This document shows, one piece after another, positions 27,301 through 32,090 of a stretch of DNA of 64,000 nucleotides (within the stretch, counting starts at the first letter, position 1; each line of letters opens with the position of its first letter). Origin of the DNA: Liolophura sinensis (Eukaryota > Mollusca > Polyplacophora > Chitonida > Chitonidae); the NCBI RefSeq assembly GCF_032854445.1, contig NC_088298.1, forward strand, positions 8,603,504 to 8,667,503, in the 5' to 3' direction. Below the pieces are notes generated by a model, which saw nothing but the letters and a program-made list of their open reading frames with translations, was not told where the DNA came from and did not search any database. Both the position numbers and the translations under genes were made by a program.

Positions 27301-29764
27301 GACCGTAGCGTACATAAGACCAACAAAATATTTGTTTATTTATTTATGTATTTATTTATTTGATTCGTGTTTTATGCCCTATTCAAGAATATTTCACTTA
27401 TACGACGGCGACCAGCATTACGGTGGGAGGAAACCGGACAGAGCCCGGGCAAACCCACGACGATCCGCAGGTTACTGCAGACATTCCTACGAATACTGCC
27501 GGAGGGAAAGCCAGCATGAGCTGGGTAGAACTCATGCAGAGGTGAGAGGCTCTTGGATCATTGCGCCGCGGCAGCACGCTAACCACCTCAGCCACGGAGA
27601 CTCCCCATCAACTAAATAAATCACTCAATTATTAAATATTAAGGCAAAAACTGACCCACCTTTAACGATCTCCACTACAATGAGGTCAATAAAGTAGCTT
27701 GAGGCGAAAGCACATAATTCTCTCAAAAAACCATCCTTGTGCTGATGCCATTTTTCTTCGCTTCGCTGAAAGCATACCGTTGCAAATGCGACCTTGTCAA
27801 GCTGGCGAACTACCATGGTCTTGAGGGTCTCAGGAACACGGTGAACGATATCGTCCTTGGTGACTGGAAGGGTATCGCCTGGTATTTTCAATGTTCTGTT
27901 CACAGATGTGTATGTTGGCCTTGACACTTCTGAAACTATCTGCAATATATAAAACTGCAATGTAATTCATGTATTATGACGCGGAGTATACTACATACTG
28001 TGTCAATAAAATAGATAGTTTAAATACACATGCATAGAAACACGTCATAAAATTTAATCGAAAGATTTTTAATGCAAATATATCTTATGAAGTCATATAT
28101 AAAATGTAAAAAAATTCGAAGTAATACATATTTTTATCTATGGTAAATTGCCTTAAAAATGTTACTTTAGGTTATTTATTTGATTGGTGTTTTACGCCGT
28201 ACTCAAGAATATCTGACTTATACGACGTAAGCCAACATTATGGTGTGAGTAAACAGGGCAGAGTCCTGGGAGGAAACCCACGGCCACGGAGATTCCCCTA
28301 TTACTTCTGATGCCCAATCTTGCATCTTCCAGTACGATATCATCCAACATTTTAAACACACTTTAAAACACCTTTCTATGATAGGGACTACTTTCTAAGA
28401 ACACTTTAAAACACCTTTCTAATATAGAGACTACTTTTTAAACACACTTTAAAACATCTTTCTAAGATAGACTACTTTTTAAACACACGTTATAACACCT
28501 TTCTAAACTAGAGACTACTTTTTAAACACACTTTAAAACACCTTTCTAATATAGAGACTACTTTTTAAACACACTTTAAAACACCTTTCTAAAATAGAGA
28601 CTACTTTTTAAACACACTTCAAAACACCTTTCTAAGATAGAGACTACTTTTTAAACACACTTTAAAACACCTTTCTAAGATAGAGACTACTTTTTAAACA
28701 CACTTTAAAACACCTTTCTAATATAGAGACTACTTTTTAAACACATTTTAAAACATCTTCCTAAAACAGAGACTACTTTTTAAACACATTTTAAAACATC
28801 TTTCTAATATAGAGACTACTTTTTAAACACATTTTAAAACACCTTTCTAAGATAGAGACTACTTTTTAAACACACTTTAAAACATCTTCCTAAGATAGAG
28901 ACTACTTTTTAAACACACTTTAAAACACCTTTCTAAGATAGAGACTACTTTTTAAACACACTTAAAAACATCTTTCTAAAATAGAGACTACTTTTTAAAC
29001 ACATTTTAAAACATCTTTCTAAAATAGAGACTACTTTTTAAACACATTTTAAAACATCTTTCTAAGATAGAGACTACTATTTAAACACACTTTATAACAT
29101 CTTTCTAAGATAGAGACTACGTTTTAAACACACTTTAAACCATCTTTCTAAGATTAAGACTACGTTTTAAACACACTTTAAAACATCTTTCTAAGATAGA
29201 GACTACTTTTTAAACACATTTTATAACACCTTTCTAAGATTAAGACCACGTTTTAAACACACTTTAAAACATCTTTCTAAGATAGGGGCTAATTTTTAAA
29301 CACATTTTATAACACCTTTCTAAGATAGAGACTCAGGTAAAATGTGCCACTTAATCATGGCCAAAATCTTAGATCGTATATTTATTTTACTACCCCATAT
29401 ACAGAAGGCCCATTTATTTAAAACCCAACCCAAACAAAATGGAAAATTTCAACGGAATAGCAAGATAAGCCTCCTTCTATTGTACCAAGCATAACGCTCA
29501 TATGGTTTTCACTCTTTTAGGGATAGCAGACAATCGATCTATTTTCCATCAGACTTACATAATCTCATTAGCCCCTTCATACAATGGATTAATTATACTT
29601 ACGATAGAGTGAGTCAGTGCTTAGAGTTTAACGTCGTACTGAGCAATTTTTCAGTTATATGACGACGATACTTACGACAGAACATTCCAATATATGAGAC
29701 AGCGTTTCTATGACAACAGATGGCTTAATTCCCGCCCCAGAAGTAGTCATTTTATCCTGGTCCC
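165..29764 (-). CDS. Gene A: E4 (Ufd2/UBE4)-core protein continuing into a UBC (E2) domain, 3' end outside window
   Basis: Multi-exon gene rebuilt from splice sites and phase; exons A1-A26 are listed separately. Ordered exon products match the Ufd2P/UBE4 core. Recognised blocks are CCSDGYMLNFCSVL (A10-A11), LVRKVSQFYICQSKLLLQLI (A14), NIPEFCVRDMA (A15), ELGPALIRTYVSVDVVEG (A17), AEISYLVKELWERI (A18), ANQTLDFVDLLT (A21), ISGFLQSLCGTKSKEFKVKD (A22) and KYNFDPQSLLMKIVNVIL (A23). Known E4 proteins extend ubiquitin chains with an E1, E2 and E3, using a C-terminal U-box to bind the E2. Here no U-box follows. A24-A25 is a linker and A26 reads as the first helix and strand of a UBC fold of the BIRC6/UBE2O type. 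About 1000 codons lie in the window; the UBC catalytic part and stop lie beyond base 1. I infer a self-contained E2-E4 enzyme. The start is the first ATG in A1 (29750). Exons A3 and A7 do not fit the phase. Confidence 0.82.
601..644 (-). CDS. Gene A exon A25 (linker)
   Basis: Acceptor TTTCCAG, donor CCAAG/GTAAAA, phase 0 in and 2 out. It encodes ESHCFNGNTQALDP. Confidence 0.65.
1433..1603 (-). CDS. Gene A exon A24 (linker in place of the U-box)
   Basis: Acceptor TTTGCAG, donor CCAG/GTGAGA, 171 nt, phase 0/0. It encodes a polar stretch (NQNSRGDNYGARADNSSTQ) then a helix (WQDVVDQLKIDQSVLCEEYK). There is no U-box signature. Confidence 0.8.
1720..2060 (-). mobile_element. SINE-1 (full length) inside an AT microsatellite
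   Basis: SINE-1 spans about 1754-2013 and is flanked on both sides by (TA)n. The tRNA-like head (GCCTCCGTGGCTCAGGTGG on the minus strand) lies at the right and the TTTGATTGGTGTTTTACGCC tail end at the left. Confidence 0.9.
2201..2540 (+). mobile_element. SINE-4, full length
   Basis: tRNA-like head with box A-like TGGTCTAGTGATTAAG and box B-like GTGTTCAAACC. The tail ATTCTTGAGTATGAGTTAAA plus (AAATA)n resembles the SINE-1 tail. A tail fragment recurs at 44985-45050 and a nested copy at 56800-57242. Confidence 0.75.
2801..2970 (+). mobile_element. SINE-1, 5'-truncated
   Basis: Diverged copy from CTCTCTGGCCGTATGTAGG to the AAATAAATAA tail. It ends about 25 bases from the A23 donor. Confidence 0.85.
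2995..3211 (-). CDS. Gene A exon A23 (end of E4 core)
   Basis: Acceptor ACTCCAG, donor AACT/GTAATT, phase 2 in and 0 out. It encodes KYNFDPQSLLMKIVNVILRI, GFVVAMATDADFSPPVLEKT and NSFQKLIET. This matches [20 protein letters not shown] and the next UBE4B helices. In UBE4 proteins the U-box starts about 30 residues after this point; here it does not. Confidence 0.9.
3700..4140. repeat. About 93-bp tandem repeat, also part of a dispersed family
   Basis: Units carry AAAGGAAAGAACAAATGAGT and CATCTTGTTACAGGAGGGAA. A single related unit with the same left flank lies at 21655-21815, so the family is dispersed as well as tandem. Confidence 0.8.
4781..4848 (-). CDS. Gene A exon A22 (E4 core)
   Basis: Acceptor TATGCAG, donor GCAAA/GTAAGA, phase 0 in and 2 out. 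It encodes ISGFLQSLCGTKSKEFKVKD then MAK. This matches [20 protein letters not shown], one of the most conserved E4-core motifs. Confidence 0.9.
4993..5353 (-). mobile_element. SINE-2, near full length, old
   Basis: (GTGA)n end at left, tRNA-like head (GGCCCCGATAGCACAGTTGG on the minus strand) at right, with the shared TTCCTCTTTTAA body. Confidence 0.88.
5354..6000. repeat. Decayed region rich in GTACACCTCA motifs
   Basis: Repeated GTACACCTC and CCTCAGGTGTAC-like words in both orientations suggest an old repeat. No coding signal was seen. Confidence 0.35.
6247..6303 (-). mobile_element. SINE-1 tail fragment
   Basis: TTTATTTATTTATTTTGGAT and CGTACTCAAGAATAC, about 20 bases from the A21 donor. 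Confidence 0.7.
6322..6420 (-). CDS. Gene A exon A21 (E4 core)
   Basis: Acceptor TTTCCAG, donor GCGCG/GTAAGT, 99 nt, phase 0/0. It encodes ANQTLDFVDLLTKAEKVSAC then FTRIPLATRSASA, matching the ATETVDMFHILTKQV block of UBE4B. Confidence 0.85.
6475..6690. repeat. Loose repeats of about 24 bp
   Basis: Repeats of GTCAATGTTCTTTAACACAA with spacing changes, in the intron between A20 and A21. Confidence 0.7.
6885..6947 (+). mobile_element. SINE-3 tail fragment
   Basis: GCTGAAATATTGCCGATGTG then GCGTTAAGCCATAATCATTC. Related tails lie at 24048-24118 (plus) and 36318-36360 (minus). Confidence 0.7.
7006..7178 (+). mobile_element. SINE-1, 5'-truncated
   Basis: From GCATGCTGGCTTCCTCTCTG to the AATCAATCAATAAA tail. 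Confidence 0.88.
7319..7413 (-). CDS. Gene A exon A20 (E4 core)
   Basis: Acceptor TACTTTAG, phase 1 in and 0 out. It encodes EEWSRLSFVERVEKEKILKA then EEIAAKNFMLM, the charged helix of the E4 core. Phase forces the weak donor ATG/GTCTGT. A better-looking GTGAGA four bases on would create a stop with A21. Confidence 0.8.
7800..8500. repeat. 56-bp minisatellite (about 12 copies)
   Basis: Unit CCAACCATCATCTTCATTTT plus GGAAGCGCTTTTCAAGAATA and CTAACATTCCTTGTAA, very uniform in the middle and decayed at the ends. It lies in the intron between A19 and A20. Confidence 0.95.
8545..8970. repeat. Short array of about 24-bp units
   Basis: Repeats of AATTTGGTCAACAGAACCAG plus AAG, uniform at the right end (8860-8965) and loose at the left. 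It adjoins the 56-bp array. Confidence 0.88.
9150..9249 (-). CDS. Gene A exon A19 (E4 core)
   Basis: Acceptor CATTACAG, donor CAACG/GTATGG, phase 0 in and 1 out. It encodes DFLGSILDTLLYMLHDSLAR and VANVRKLEVTRDN, matching the [20 protein letters not shown] helix of UBE4B. Confidence 0.88.
9317..9382. repeat. (TA)n microsatellite
   Basis: About 31 TA units, in the intron between A18 and A19. Other AT runs lie at 1722-1753, 2013-2057, 10450-10494 and 59166-59218. Confidence 0.98.
9445..9534 (-). pseudogene. Decayed partial duplicate of gene A exon A15
   Basis: About 90 bp here match A15 (12122-12207) closely, for example CACTCAATGTGTCT and GGCCATGTCCCTCACACAA. A small length change shifts the frame, a stop follows, and no splice donor is present. 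It sits in the intron between A18 and A19, and one end lies within a base of the A15 3' boundary. Confidence 0.8.
9670..9760 (-). CDS. Gene A exon A18 (E4 core)
   Basis: Acceptor ATTTCAG, donor TTCCAG/GTAAAA, phase 2 in and 0 out. It encodes AEISYLVKELWERIDSRTSI and LNLSDSKLFQ, matching HISTIFKSLWQNIAHH of UBE4B. Confidence 0.88.
10271..10438 (-). CDS. Gene A exon A17 (E4 core)
   Basis: Acceptor TTTTAAG, donor GCCAG/GTAAGT, phase 2 in and 2 out. It encodes PILSDLALMVHTCPSVQEEL and GPALIRTYVSVDVVEG, ending EFDKYSAR. This matches LVPSLMKFYTDVEHTG and FYDKFTIR of UBE4B. Confidence 0.9.
10580..10742 (+). mobile_element. SINE-1, 5'-truncated, with 13-bp target-site duplication
   Basis: Flanked by TCAAGCATTTTTC at 10567-10579 and 10743-10755. 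Confidence 0.92.
11023..11153 (-). CDS. Gene A exon A16 (E4 core)
   Basis: Acceptor TTTGCAG, donor ATGAG/GTCAGC, phase 0 in and 2 out. It encodes LSPFVDCCVALLSEPELMPG then PVSASKVVSALLAFVNTSKR. This matches the UBE4 helix pair around YIRNPYLVAKLVEVMF. Confidence 0.85.
11510..11670 (+). mobile_element. SINE-1, 5'-truncated
   Basis: From TCTCCAGCCGTACGTGGAAA to AAATAAATAAATA. Confidence 0.88.
12121..12258 (-). CDS. Gene A exon A15 (E4 core)
   Basis: Acceptor TTTTTAAAG, donor TTCG/GTGAGT, 138 nt, phase 0/0. It encodes NLSNIPEFCVRDMAIWFRFV and AQHVLYVHKDTLSGIS, matching the LPEFYVEDVAEFLFF helix of UBE4B. A decayed partial duplicate lies at 9445-9534. Confidence 0.88.
12360..12905. repeat. Short tandem array of about 28-35 bp units
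   Basis: Imprecise units such as CAATTTGAGAATGATCTGAC and CTTTCCAACA. The block around 12583-12660 recurs at 12731-12810, so units were amplified in groups. It lies in the intron between A14 and A15. Confidence 0.85.
12926..12985 (-). mobile_element. SINE-1 tail fragment
   Basis: TTATTTATTTAGTTGATTTT and CCATACTCAAGAATATTTCA. It separates the two arrays in the A14-A15 intron. Confidence 0.75.
13005..13395. repeat. 49-bp minisatellite (about 8 copies) derived from the A14 5' splice junction
   Basis: The unit contains ATCACCTGTCAGTTTGACAA and CAGTTTAACAAGCTCACTAC. The unit next to exon A14 continues into sequence that matches the exon (TAAGCAATAGTTTTAAAT against GGAGCAGTAGTTTTGACT) about 150 bases before the real junction. 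On the minus strand each unit reads CTGACAG/GTGATG, a donor. Confidence 0.75.
13533..13649 (-). CDS. Gene A exon A14 (E4 core)
   Basis: Acceptor GTTACAG, donor AAAG/GTGAGA, 117 nt, phase 0/0. It encodes LLTLMWDASLMDPELVRKVS then QFYICQSKLLLQLIDNSGK. This matches UBE4B around [20 protein letters not shown]. A decayed copy of its 3' end lies at the edge of the 49-bp array to the left. Confidence 0.88.
13787..14290. mobile_element. Long-inverted-repeat MITE-like element, copy 1
   Basis: The left arm (TTTTTGTATGGTGGATATTT and TATTGTCTTTGCATAATAAT) is inverted at 14093-14180. Two more copies lie at 15075-15440 and 24185-24790, and a fragment at 23063-23165. There is no coding capacity. Confidence 0.7.
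14300..14388. repeat. GTTAAC palindrome cluster
   Basis: About nine GTTAAC palindromes in 90 bases, arranged as nested inverted repeats of TATGTTAACATA. It should form a hairpin. It lies about 55 bases from the A13 donor. Confidence 0.9.
14441..14510 (-). CDS. Gene A exon A13 (E4 core)
   Basis: Acceptor ATTACAG, donor GTT/GTAAGT, phase 2 in and 0 out. It encodes QFSQSLEQVQGTPQEEIVKN then ARV, corresponding to the charged helix after the LHRL/IRRLRAI region of UBE4 proteins. Confidence 0.8.
14710..14928 (+). mobile_element. SINE-1, head partly missing
   Basis: From GTAATGACCCAGGAGCCTCT through the body to CAAATAAAT. Confidence 0.9.
15075..15440. mobile_element. Long-inverted-repeat MITE-like element, copy 2
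   Basis: Arms at 15135-15202 and 15259-15333 (TATGGTGTATATTGTCTTGG against CAAGACAATATATACCACAT). It abuts the 47-bp array. Confidence 0.7.
15440..16998 (-). repeat. 47-bp minisatellite (about 33 copies) derived from the A12 5' splice junction
   Basis: Each minus-strand unit is GTAT plus the last 43 bases of exon A12, ending CTACACAG/GTATTTGG, so every unit carries a copy of the exon end and its splice donor. Because 47 is not a multiple of 3, three units give a 47-residue super-repeat, and all three frames stay open over most of the array. A few units have two extra bases. The long open frames here are not separate genes. Confidence 0.95.
16956..17106 (-). CDS. Gene A exon A12 (E4 core), 3' end seeded a 47-bp minisatellite
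   Basis: Acceptor TTTTCAG, first usable donor CTACACAG/GTATTTG at 16956. Phase 1 in and 2 out, joining A13 exactly (LHR-QFSQSLEQ). It encodes RFNFLTECYHLTQRALSIGV and ends SHYNKLHR, matching the E4 segment around TECFFLTLHAHHLS of UBE4B. The last 43 exon bases plus the donor GTAT are repeated about 33 times downstream, so many alternative donors exist. Confidence 0.8.
17262..17510 (+). mobile_element. SINE-1, strongly diverged
   Basis: Recognisable from GGGCCTCCTTGGCCCGAGAG to TATAAGTGAAATATTTTTGC. Confidence 0.75.
18057..18153. mobile_element. Foldback element with 10-bp target-site duplication
   Basis: Two arms of about 43 bases (GGATCTATTTTCAACAATTT against AAATTGTTGAAAATAGATCT) around a short loop. 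It is flanked by GGACTGACAC at 18047-18056 and 18154-18163. Confidence 0.88.
18237..18392 (-). CDS. Gene A exon A11 (E4 core)
   Basis: Acceptor CCGGTAG, donor ATTG/GTAAGA, phase 1 in and 1 out. It encodes GYMLNFCSVLIELFLPAIYS then a segment ending ETCLAGGQI. It continues the E4 core motif from A10. Confidence 0.85.
18708..18894 (-). CDS. Gene A exon A10 (E4 core)
   Basis: Acceptor TTCAAG, donor GACG/GTGGGT, phase 0 in and 1 out. It encodes AFHRCQNIIFKAVKKVLTAK, ETGLSWLAAVIIFNDMRTS and CCSDG. The last motif begins the conserved SDG-[FY]-MLNF block of E4 proteins, completed in A11. Confidence 0.85.
19066..19100 (+). other. G-quadruplex-prone G run
   Basis: At least four closely spaced runs of four or more G (GGGGGGAGGGGGGAGGAGGG onward). 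No coding function. Confidence 0.6.
19706..19937 (-). mobile_element. SINE-1, diverged
   Basis: From CCGTACTCAATCATATTTCA to the head remnant ending in AGGCCC. Confidence 0.82.
20080..20139 (+). mobile_element. SINE-1 tail fragment
   Basis: AATATTCTTGAGTACGGCGT then CAACTAAATAAATAAA. Confidence 0.78.
20711..20772 (-). mobile_element. SINE-2 tail fragment
   Basis: GTGAGTGAGTGCTTGGGGTT and CAATTTTTCAGTCATATGAC. Confidence 0.82.
21088..21252 (-). CDS. Gene A exon A9 (E4 core)
   Basis: Acceptor TTTTCAG, donor GAG/GTCAGT, 165 nt, phase 0/0. It encodes GNFFENKSIFGSLLSITTAG and FLQIRGFPRVTESDVKQLE. It aligns by eye with the UBE4 segment just ahead of the conserved core helices (LGAFFSFSVF in UBE4B). 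Confidence 0.8.
21415..21437 (+). other. G-quadruplex-prone G run
   Basis: GGGGGGTGGGGGTGGGGGG, three long G runs that could fold with sub-division. Confidence 0.5.
21822..22004 (-). mobile_element. SINE-1, head missing
   Basis: From repeated TTTATTTAT to CACGTACGGCCGGAGAGGA. Confidence 0.92.
22407..22472 (-). CDS. Gene A exon A8
   Basis: Acceptor CAG, donor TTG/GTGAGA, 66 nt, phase 0/0. It encodes PACGHALKSVLEEEVKEAAD then TL. Confidence 0.7.
22771..23043 (-). mobile_element. SINE-1, full length
   Basis: From (TTTA)n GATTGGTGTTTTACGCCGTA to the head CAACTTAGCCACAGAGGGAG. A long C run follows. Confidence 0.93.
23063..23165. mobile_element. Fragment of the long-inverted-repeat element
   Basis: CACATTTACAACTAACTTTT and CGCACTC match the right end of the 24 kb copy (24685-24710). 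Confidence 0.6.
23257..23504 (-). mobile_element. SINE-1, diverged, internally shortened
   Basis: From TTTATTTACTGATTGGTGTT to the head ending ATGTAGGTCCCC. A further tail scrap lies at 23199-23222. Confidence 0.85.
23690..23945. repeat. Dispersed repeat shared with 27110-27280
   Basis: Both places share the order TTGCTCTAG, TTTGTGCACTGATTC-like, CACAATTT, ATTTGG and AATTTATGACT with similar spacing. It is an old dispersed element of unknown type. Confidence 0.55.
24048..24118 (+). mobile_element. SINE-3 tail fragment
   Basis: GCTGAAATATTGCCGATGTG then GAGCCATAATCATTCATTCA. Confidence 0.7.
24185..24790. mobile_element. Long-inverted-repeat MITE-like element, copy 3 (longest)
   Basis: Arms at about 24240-24345 and 24555-24660 (TTTTTGTATGGTGGGTATTT against AAATACCCACCGTACAAAAG). 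Confidence 0.75.
24913..24950 (-). CDS. Gene A exon A7, acceptor taken over by a MITE end, phase conflict
   Basis: The sensible reading is MLSNLLHIISKK, ending in phase 0 and joining A8. The only acceptor is the final CCCAG of the adjacent MITE, which leaves two extra bases so the exon does not fit A6 (phase 0). Skipping it (A6 to A8) keeps the frame. It may be an exon damaged by the MITE insertion. Confidence 0.45.
24951..25099. mobile_element. MITE with CTGGGC termini, abutting exon A7
   Basis: 149 bp. The left end CTGGGCAAATTTGTTCAAAA matches the inverted right end (CTGGGCCCAGTTGATCACAC). A relative lies at 38233-38475. Its left end supplies the CCCAG used as the A7 acceptor. Confidence 0.78.
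25160..25223 (-). CDS. Gene A exon A6
   Basis: Acceptor TTTCAG, donor AAAT/GTTAGT, phase 2 in and 0 out. It encodes VDDVIAQEGVTLQALEILVE plus N, a helical piece of the E4 core N-terminal arm. Confidence 0.7.
25608..25765 (-). CDS. Gene A exon A5
   Basis: Acceptor TTTCAG, donor CACG/GTAAGT, phase 0 in and 2 out. It encodes ETAKVLSCIAGRATNGVFIS, then a short Asn run (LLQHNNNNKLLRSLLQAAGR). It is helical, at the start of the E4 core region. Confidence 0.75.
25797..26036 (-). mobile_element. SINE-1, near full length
   Basis: From ATTTATTTATTCATTTATTT to the head CTACACTATGCCACGAAGGC. Confidence 0.9.
26350..26545. repeat. 20-bp repeat run
   Basis: Imperfect copies of GTTGTAAGTCATAACTCTTA, in the intron between A4 and A5. 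Confidence 0.75.
26561..26619 (-). CDS. Gene A exon A4
   Basis: Acceptor AAATCAG, donor AAC/GTAAGTAT, phase 1 in and 0 out, joining A2 to A5 without a frame break. It encodes the acidic segment EDSGFDEDLWSGYFGGSSN. Confidence 0.6.
27024..27107 (-). CDS. Gene A exon A3 candidate, out of phase in this position
   Basis: Well-formed exon (acceptor TTTTTAG, donor CACAG/GTGACT, 84 nt, phase 0/0) encoding TFDKYRPKSKVEDKFEIKPG then FNGFCLTQ. Splicing from A2 (phase 1) gives an immediate stop. The protein would read on perfectly if this exon came after A4 and before A5. It may be a rearranged, mis-assembled or unused exon. Confidence 0.5.
27331..27606 (-). mobile_element. SINE-1, full length
   Basis: From TTTGTTTATTTATTTATGTA to AACCACCTCAGCCACGGAGA. 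Confidence 0.9.
27660..27939 (-). CDS. Gene A exon A2
   Basis: Acceptor ATATATTGCAG, donor AAAG/GTGGGT, phase 0 in and 1 out. It encodes about 93 residues, including RVPETLKTMVVRQLDKVAFA and ELCAFASSYFIDLIVVEIVK, predicted helical. It belongs to the divergent N-terminal part ahead of the E4 core. Confidence 0.75.
28173..28297 (-). mobile_element. SINE-1 with large internal deletion
   Basis: The tail end through AGGAAACCCACGG is fused directly to the head end CCACGGAGATTCCCC. Confidence 0.85.
28345..29335. repeat. 43-bp minisatellite (about 23 copies)
   Basis: Unit ACTACTTTTTAAACACACTT plus TAAAACACCTTTCTAAGATA and GAG. It lies in the intron between A1 and A2. Confidence 0.95.
29608..29667 (-). 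mobile_element. SINE-2 fragment inserted at the A1 splice donor
   Basis: GAGTGAGTCAGTGCTTAGAG to ATATGACGACG, flanked by 13-bp copies ATACTTACGATAG (29595-29607) and ATACTTACGACAG (29668-29680). Each contains the reverse complement of the donor GTAAGTAT. Confidence 0.88.
29676..29764 (-). CDS. Gene A exon A1 (start codon exon)
   Basis: Acceptor CTCTCCTCAG, then a short leader and ATG at 29750-29748, giving MTTSGAGIKPSVVIETLSHI and ending in phase 0 at a GTAAGTAT donor. The frame is open upstream to the acceptor (DQDK), so a further coding exon cannot be fully excluded. A candidate 5' UTR exon ends near 31137 at a good donor. A truncated SINE inserted at this donor has duplicated it. Confidence 0.6.
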
Positions 29765-29984
29765 CTGAGGAGAGAAGAGTTGAGAATATGATAATTGTAC
29801 TCCTACTAAATATTCTACGATAAATAAAATGATAATGATAGTACCAAATATAAATGTATACGGATATATAAACGGTGTTTCAGTTGTCTAGCATATTTTT
29901 CCCAAATTAAGAGTTGGGTTAATAAAACCGTAACTGAGGTAAATTGACAAGAGGCCGTATTTCATGGTTTACGTGTGACAATTG

Positions 29985-30175
29985 CCAATTATCACACATT
30001 ATCACGTGTGACCATTTGTCAACTATCACACATTATCACGTGTGACCATTTGCCAATAATCACACGTTATCACGTGTGACCATTTGTCAATTATCACACA
30101 TTATCAGGCGTGACCATTTGCCAATTATCGCATATGATCACGTGTGACCATTTGCCAATTATCACACTGCCGTGG
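29985..30175. repeat. 33-bp repeat (about 5 copies) with embedded palindromes
   Basis: Units carry ATTATCACGTGTGACCATTT and GCCAATTATCACAC. Similar single sequence lies near 21530-21565. Each unit has a TCACGTGTGA near-palindrome. Confidence 0.8.
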
Positions 30176-30265
30176 CTGTTGTGGATTGTGTGTGTACTCT
30201 CTATACAGTTCGTGTTTCATTATGTTATACAGCTTGTAAGATTGGAAAGGTAAATACCGCAAGGA

Positions 30266-30317
30266 ATACTGTTGAGCACGGCGTAAAACACCAATCAAAT
30301 AAATAAATAAATAAATA
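30266..30317 (+). mobile_element. SINE-1 tail fragment
   Basis: GAGCACGGCGTAAAACACCA then (AAATA)n. Confidence 0.82.
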
Positions 30318-30436
30318 CCGCAAAGTCTTTAATAGTAATTTGCTGTGTATAACGCCGCATGAGGTGCTGCCGCCCAACGTTAAGCATGTGCAGGCGTATC
30401 CCCAAGGCTTTCTCCTTGGGCTCATTCTTTTTATTT

Positions 30437-30605
30437 TGTATTTATTTATTTTTTTATTTGATTCATGTTAATCCTGTACTCGGGGATATTTCACTTATAT
30501 CACGACAGCCAGCATTATGCCGGGAGGAAAGCCTACAAATCCCAGGGGAAACCCACGACCTTCCGCAGGTCGCTGAAGACCATGCAACGAACACCTGGAG
30601 AAGAT
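30437..30605 (-). mobile_element. SINE-1, diverged, head missing
   Basis: From TGTATTTATTTATTTTTTTA to ACCTTCCGCAGGTCGCTGAA. Confidence 0.82.
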
Positions 30606-31136
30606 TTTCAGTTTGTATATGTAGTAACAATCAGACGGACTTACGCAGCTTGATCAAGTAGTTTACAATTACCAACACTCTCGAGAAGTTTATTTATTTA
30701 TTTACTTCGATTCTGACGTCATAATCAAAACGAAATAAATACATACAAAGGAAAATTAAACTGCATGTAAAATATCTTATCCAAAATACACACATCATTG
30801 GGGGACAACTACCATTCAATTGTTATTGTAGACGGGGCTGGTTTCTTGCGCTCTGGTTACCCGTCTCCTGAGATTGAATGTACATCGAATAAGAAGTTGG
30901 AGGTGCGGGTACGGTAACTCTATGGCCCAGAGCACATAAACTACATTTCACACACATGAAATGTGTGTTTGTTCTAGCGTGACGGATCATAAGCCGTAAA
31001 TACCTAGCTGTAAACATGTACGTCAAACTGTTCGTTACGACAACAACGCTACGATGCTTCCGACTATCTCAGCATCCCAATGCATTACTCTTATAAACCC
31101 CTTGAAGCAACAAAAAGTACTGAAATGAGAACTTAC

Positions 31137-31330
31137 CGTTTGTATCGTTAGACAAGCTCCGCTGGGACAATATTCTGTGATTAAAACTACAGTAAACTCT
31201 AAGAATCGCTTATCAATTAATGAATTAATTAATTCCCGAATGACGGGAATCGTGTGGTGAAGATACATATAGCCTACGTGTACACGTCCCTAGAATGACC
31301 CGGAGATGGTCTGACGAGCGACAGGAATGT
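31137..31330 (-). promoter_or_regulatory. Candidate 5' UTR exon and promoter area of gene A
   Basis: On the minus strand the sequence ends at a strong donor, ACAAACG/GTAAGT, at 31137, upstream of A1. Its small reading frame (from 31268) is not in phase with A1, so it would be non-coding. The upstream limit is a guess; no TATA box was recognised. Confidence 0.3.
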
Positions 31331-31379
31331 TTGTGTCGCAATACACCACAAGGAAGCCGCCAGCGTGTACAAAAAAAAA

Positions 31380-32090
31380 ATGCACGTATACACTCAAAAA
31401 ATTAATACCTTAATTTTAACAGAAAGTCTGAGTGAGTGAGTGAGTGAGTGCTTGGGGTTTAACGTCGTACTCCACAATTTTTCAGTCATATGACAATGAA
31501 GGAATCCTTAGGGTGCATGTACGTGTAATGTGCCTCCTTGCAGCAGGACGGGTTTCCACCGCTCTTTTATCTAGTGCTGCTTCCCGCACTATCCCCTTCA
31601 TGCTGAACGCCAAGTGAGGAAGTTACAACTTCCTCTTTTAAAGTCTTAGGTGTTACTCGATCAAGGATTGATCCTGGATCCCGAAGCGGACGCTCTACCA
31701 ACTGTGCTATCCGGTCCGGTAACAGAAAGTCTGATGCATGAGCGATGCTAGAATAGTCTGTTATTAAAGCATAATATTGTATTACTGGGCTGTATATGTA
31801 CGCGTACACTCAGTAAAATAACTTGTTGGTTCTAACAGAAAGTCTGTTCAGTTGCATGAGTGGTAATGGAGTAGATTCGGTTTTAATAGCATAGTACCGT
31901 GTTATAAGACGGTATATGTGCGCGTACACTCAATAAGAGAATCTCTTAATTTCAACAGAAAGTCTGTTGCTTGAGTGATGCTAGAATATATTCGGTTTTT
32001 GTAGCATAATACTAATATACGATATGTACACTTATACACAATAAAATAATCTGATAGTTTTAACACAAAGTCTGTTGAGTAAAAAGAAAA
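31380..32090. repeat. About 115-bp tandem repeat (4 copies), first copy split by a SINE
   Basis: Copies share AACAGAAAGTCTG, TGAGTGATGCTAGAATA, TAGCATAATAC and CGCGTACACTCA. The first copy is interrupted at 31427-31722 by a SINE-2 with a target-site duplication of AACAGAAAGTCTGA. Confidence 0.82.
31427..31722 (-). mobile_element. SINE-2 with internal deletion and target-site duplication
   Basis: (GAGT)n to GTGCTATCCGGTCCGG, flanked by AACAGAAAGTCTGA at both ends. It splits a 115-bp tandem repeat. Confidence 0.9.
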
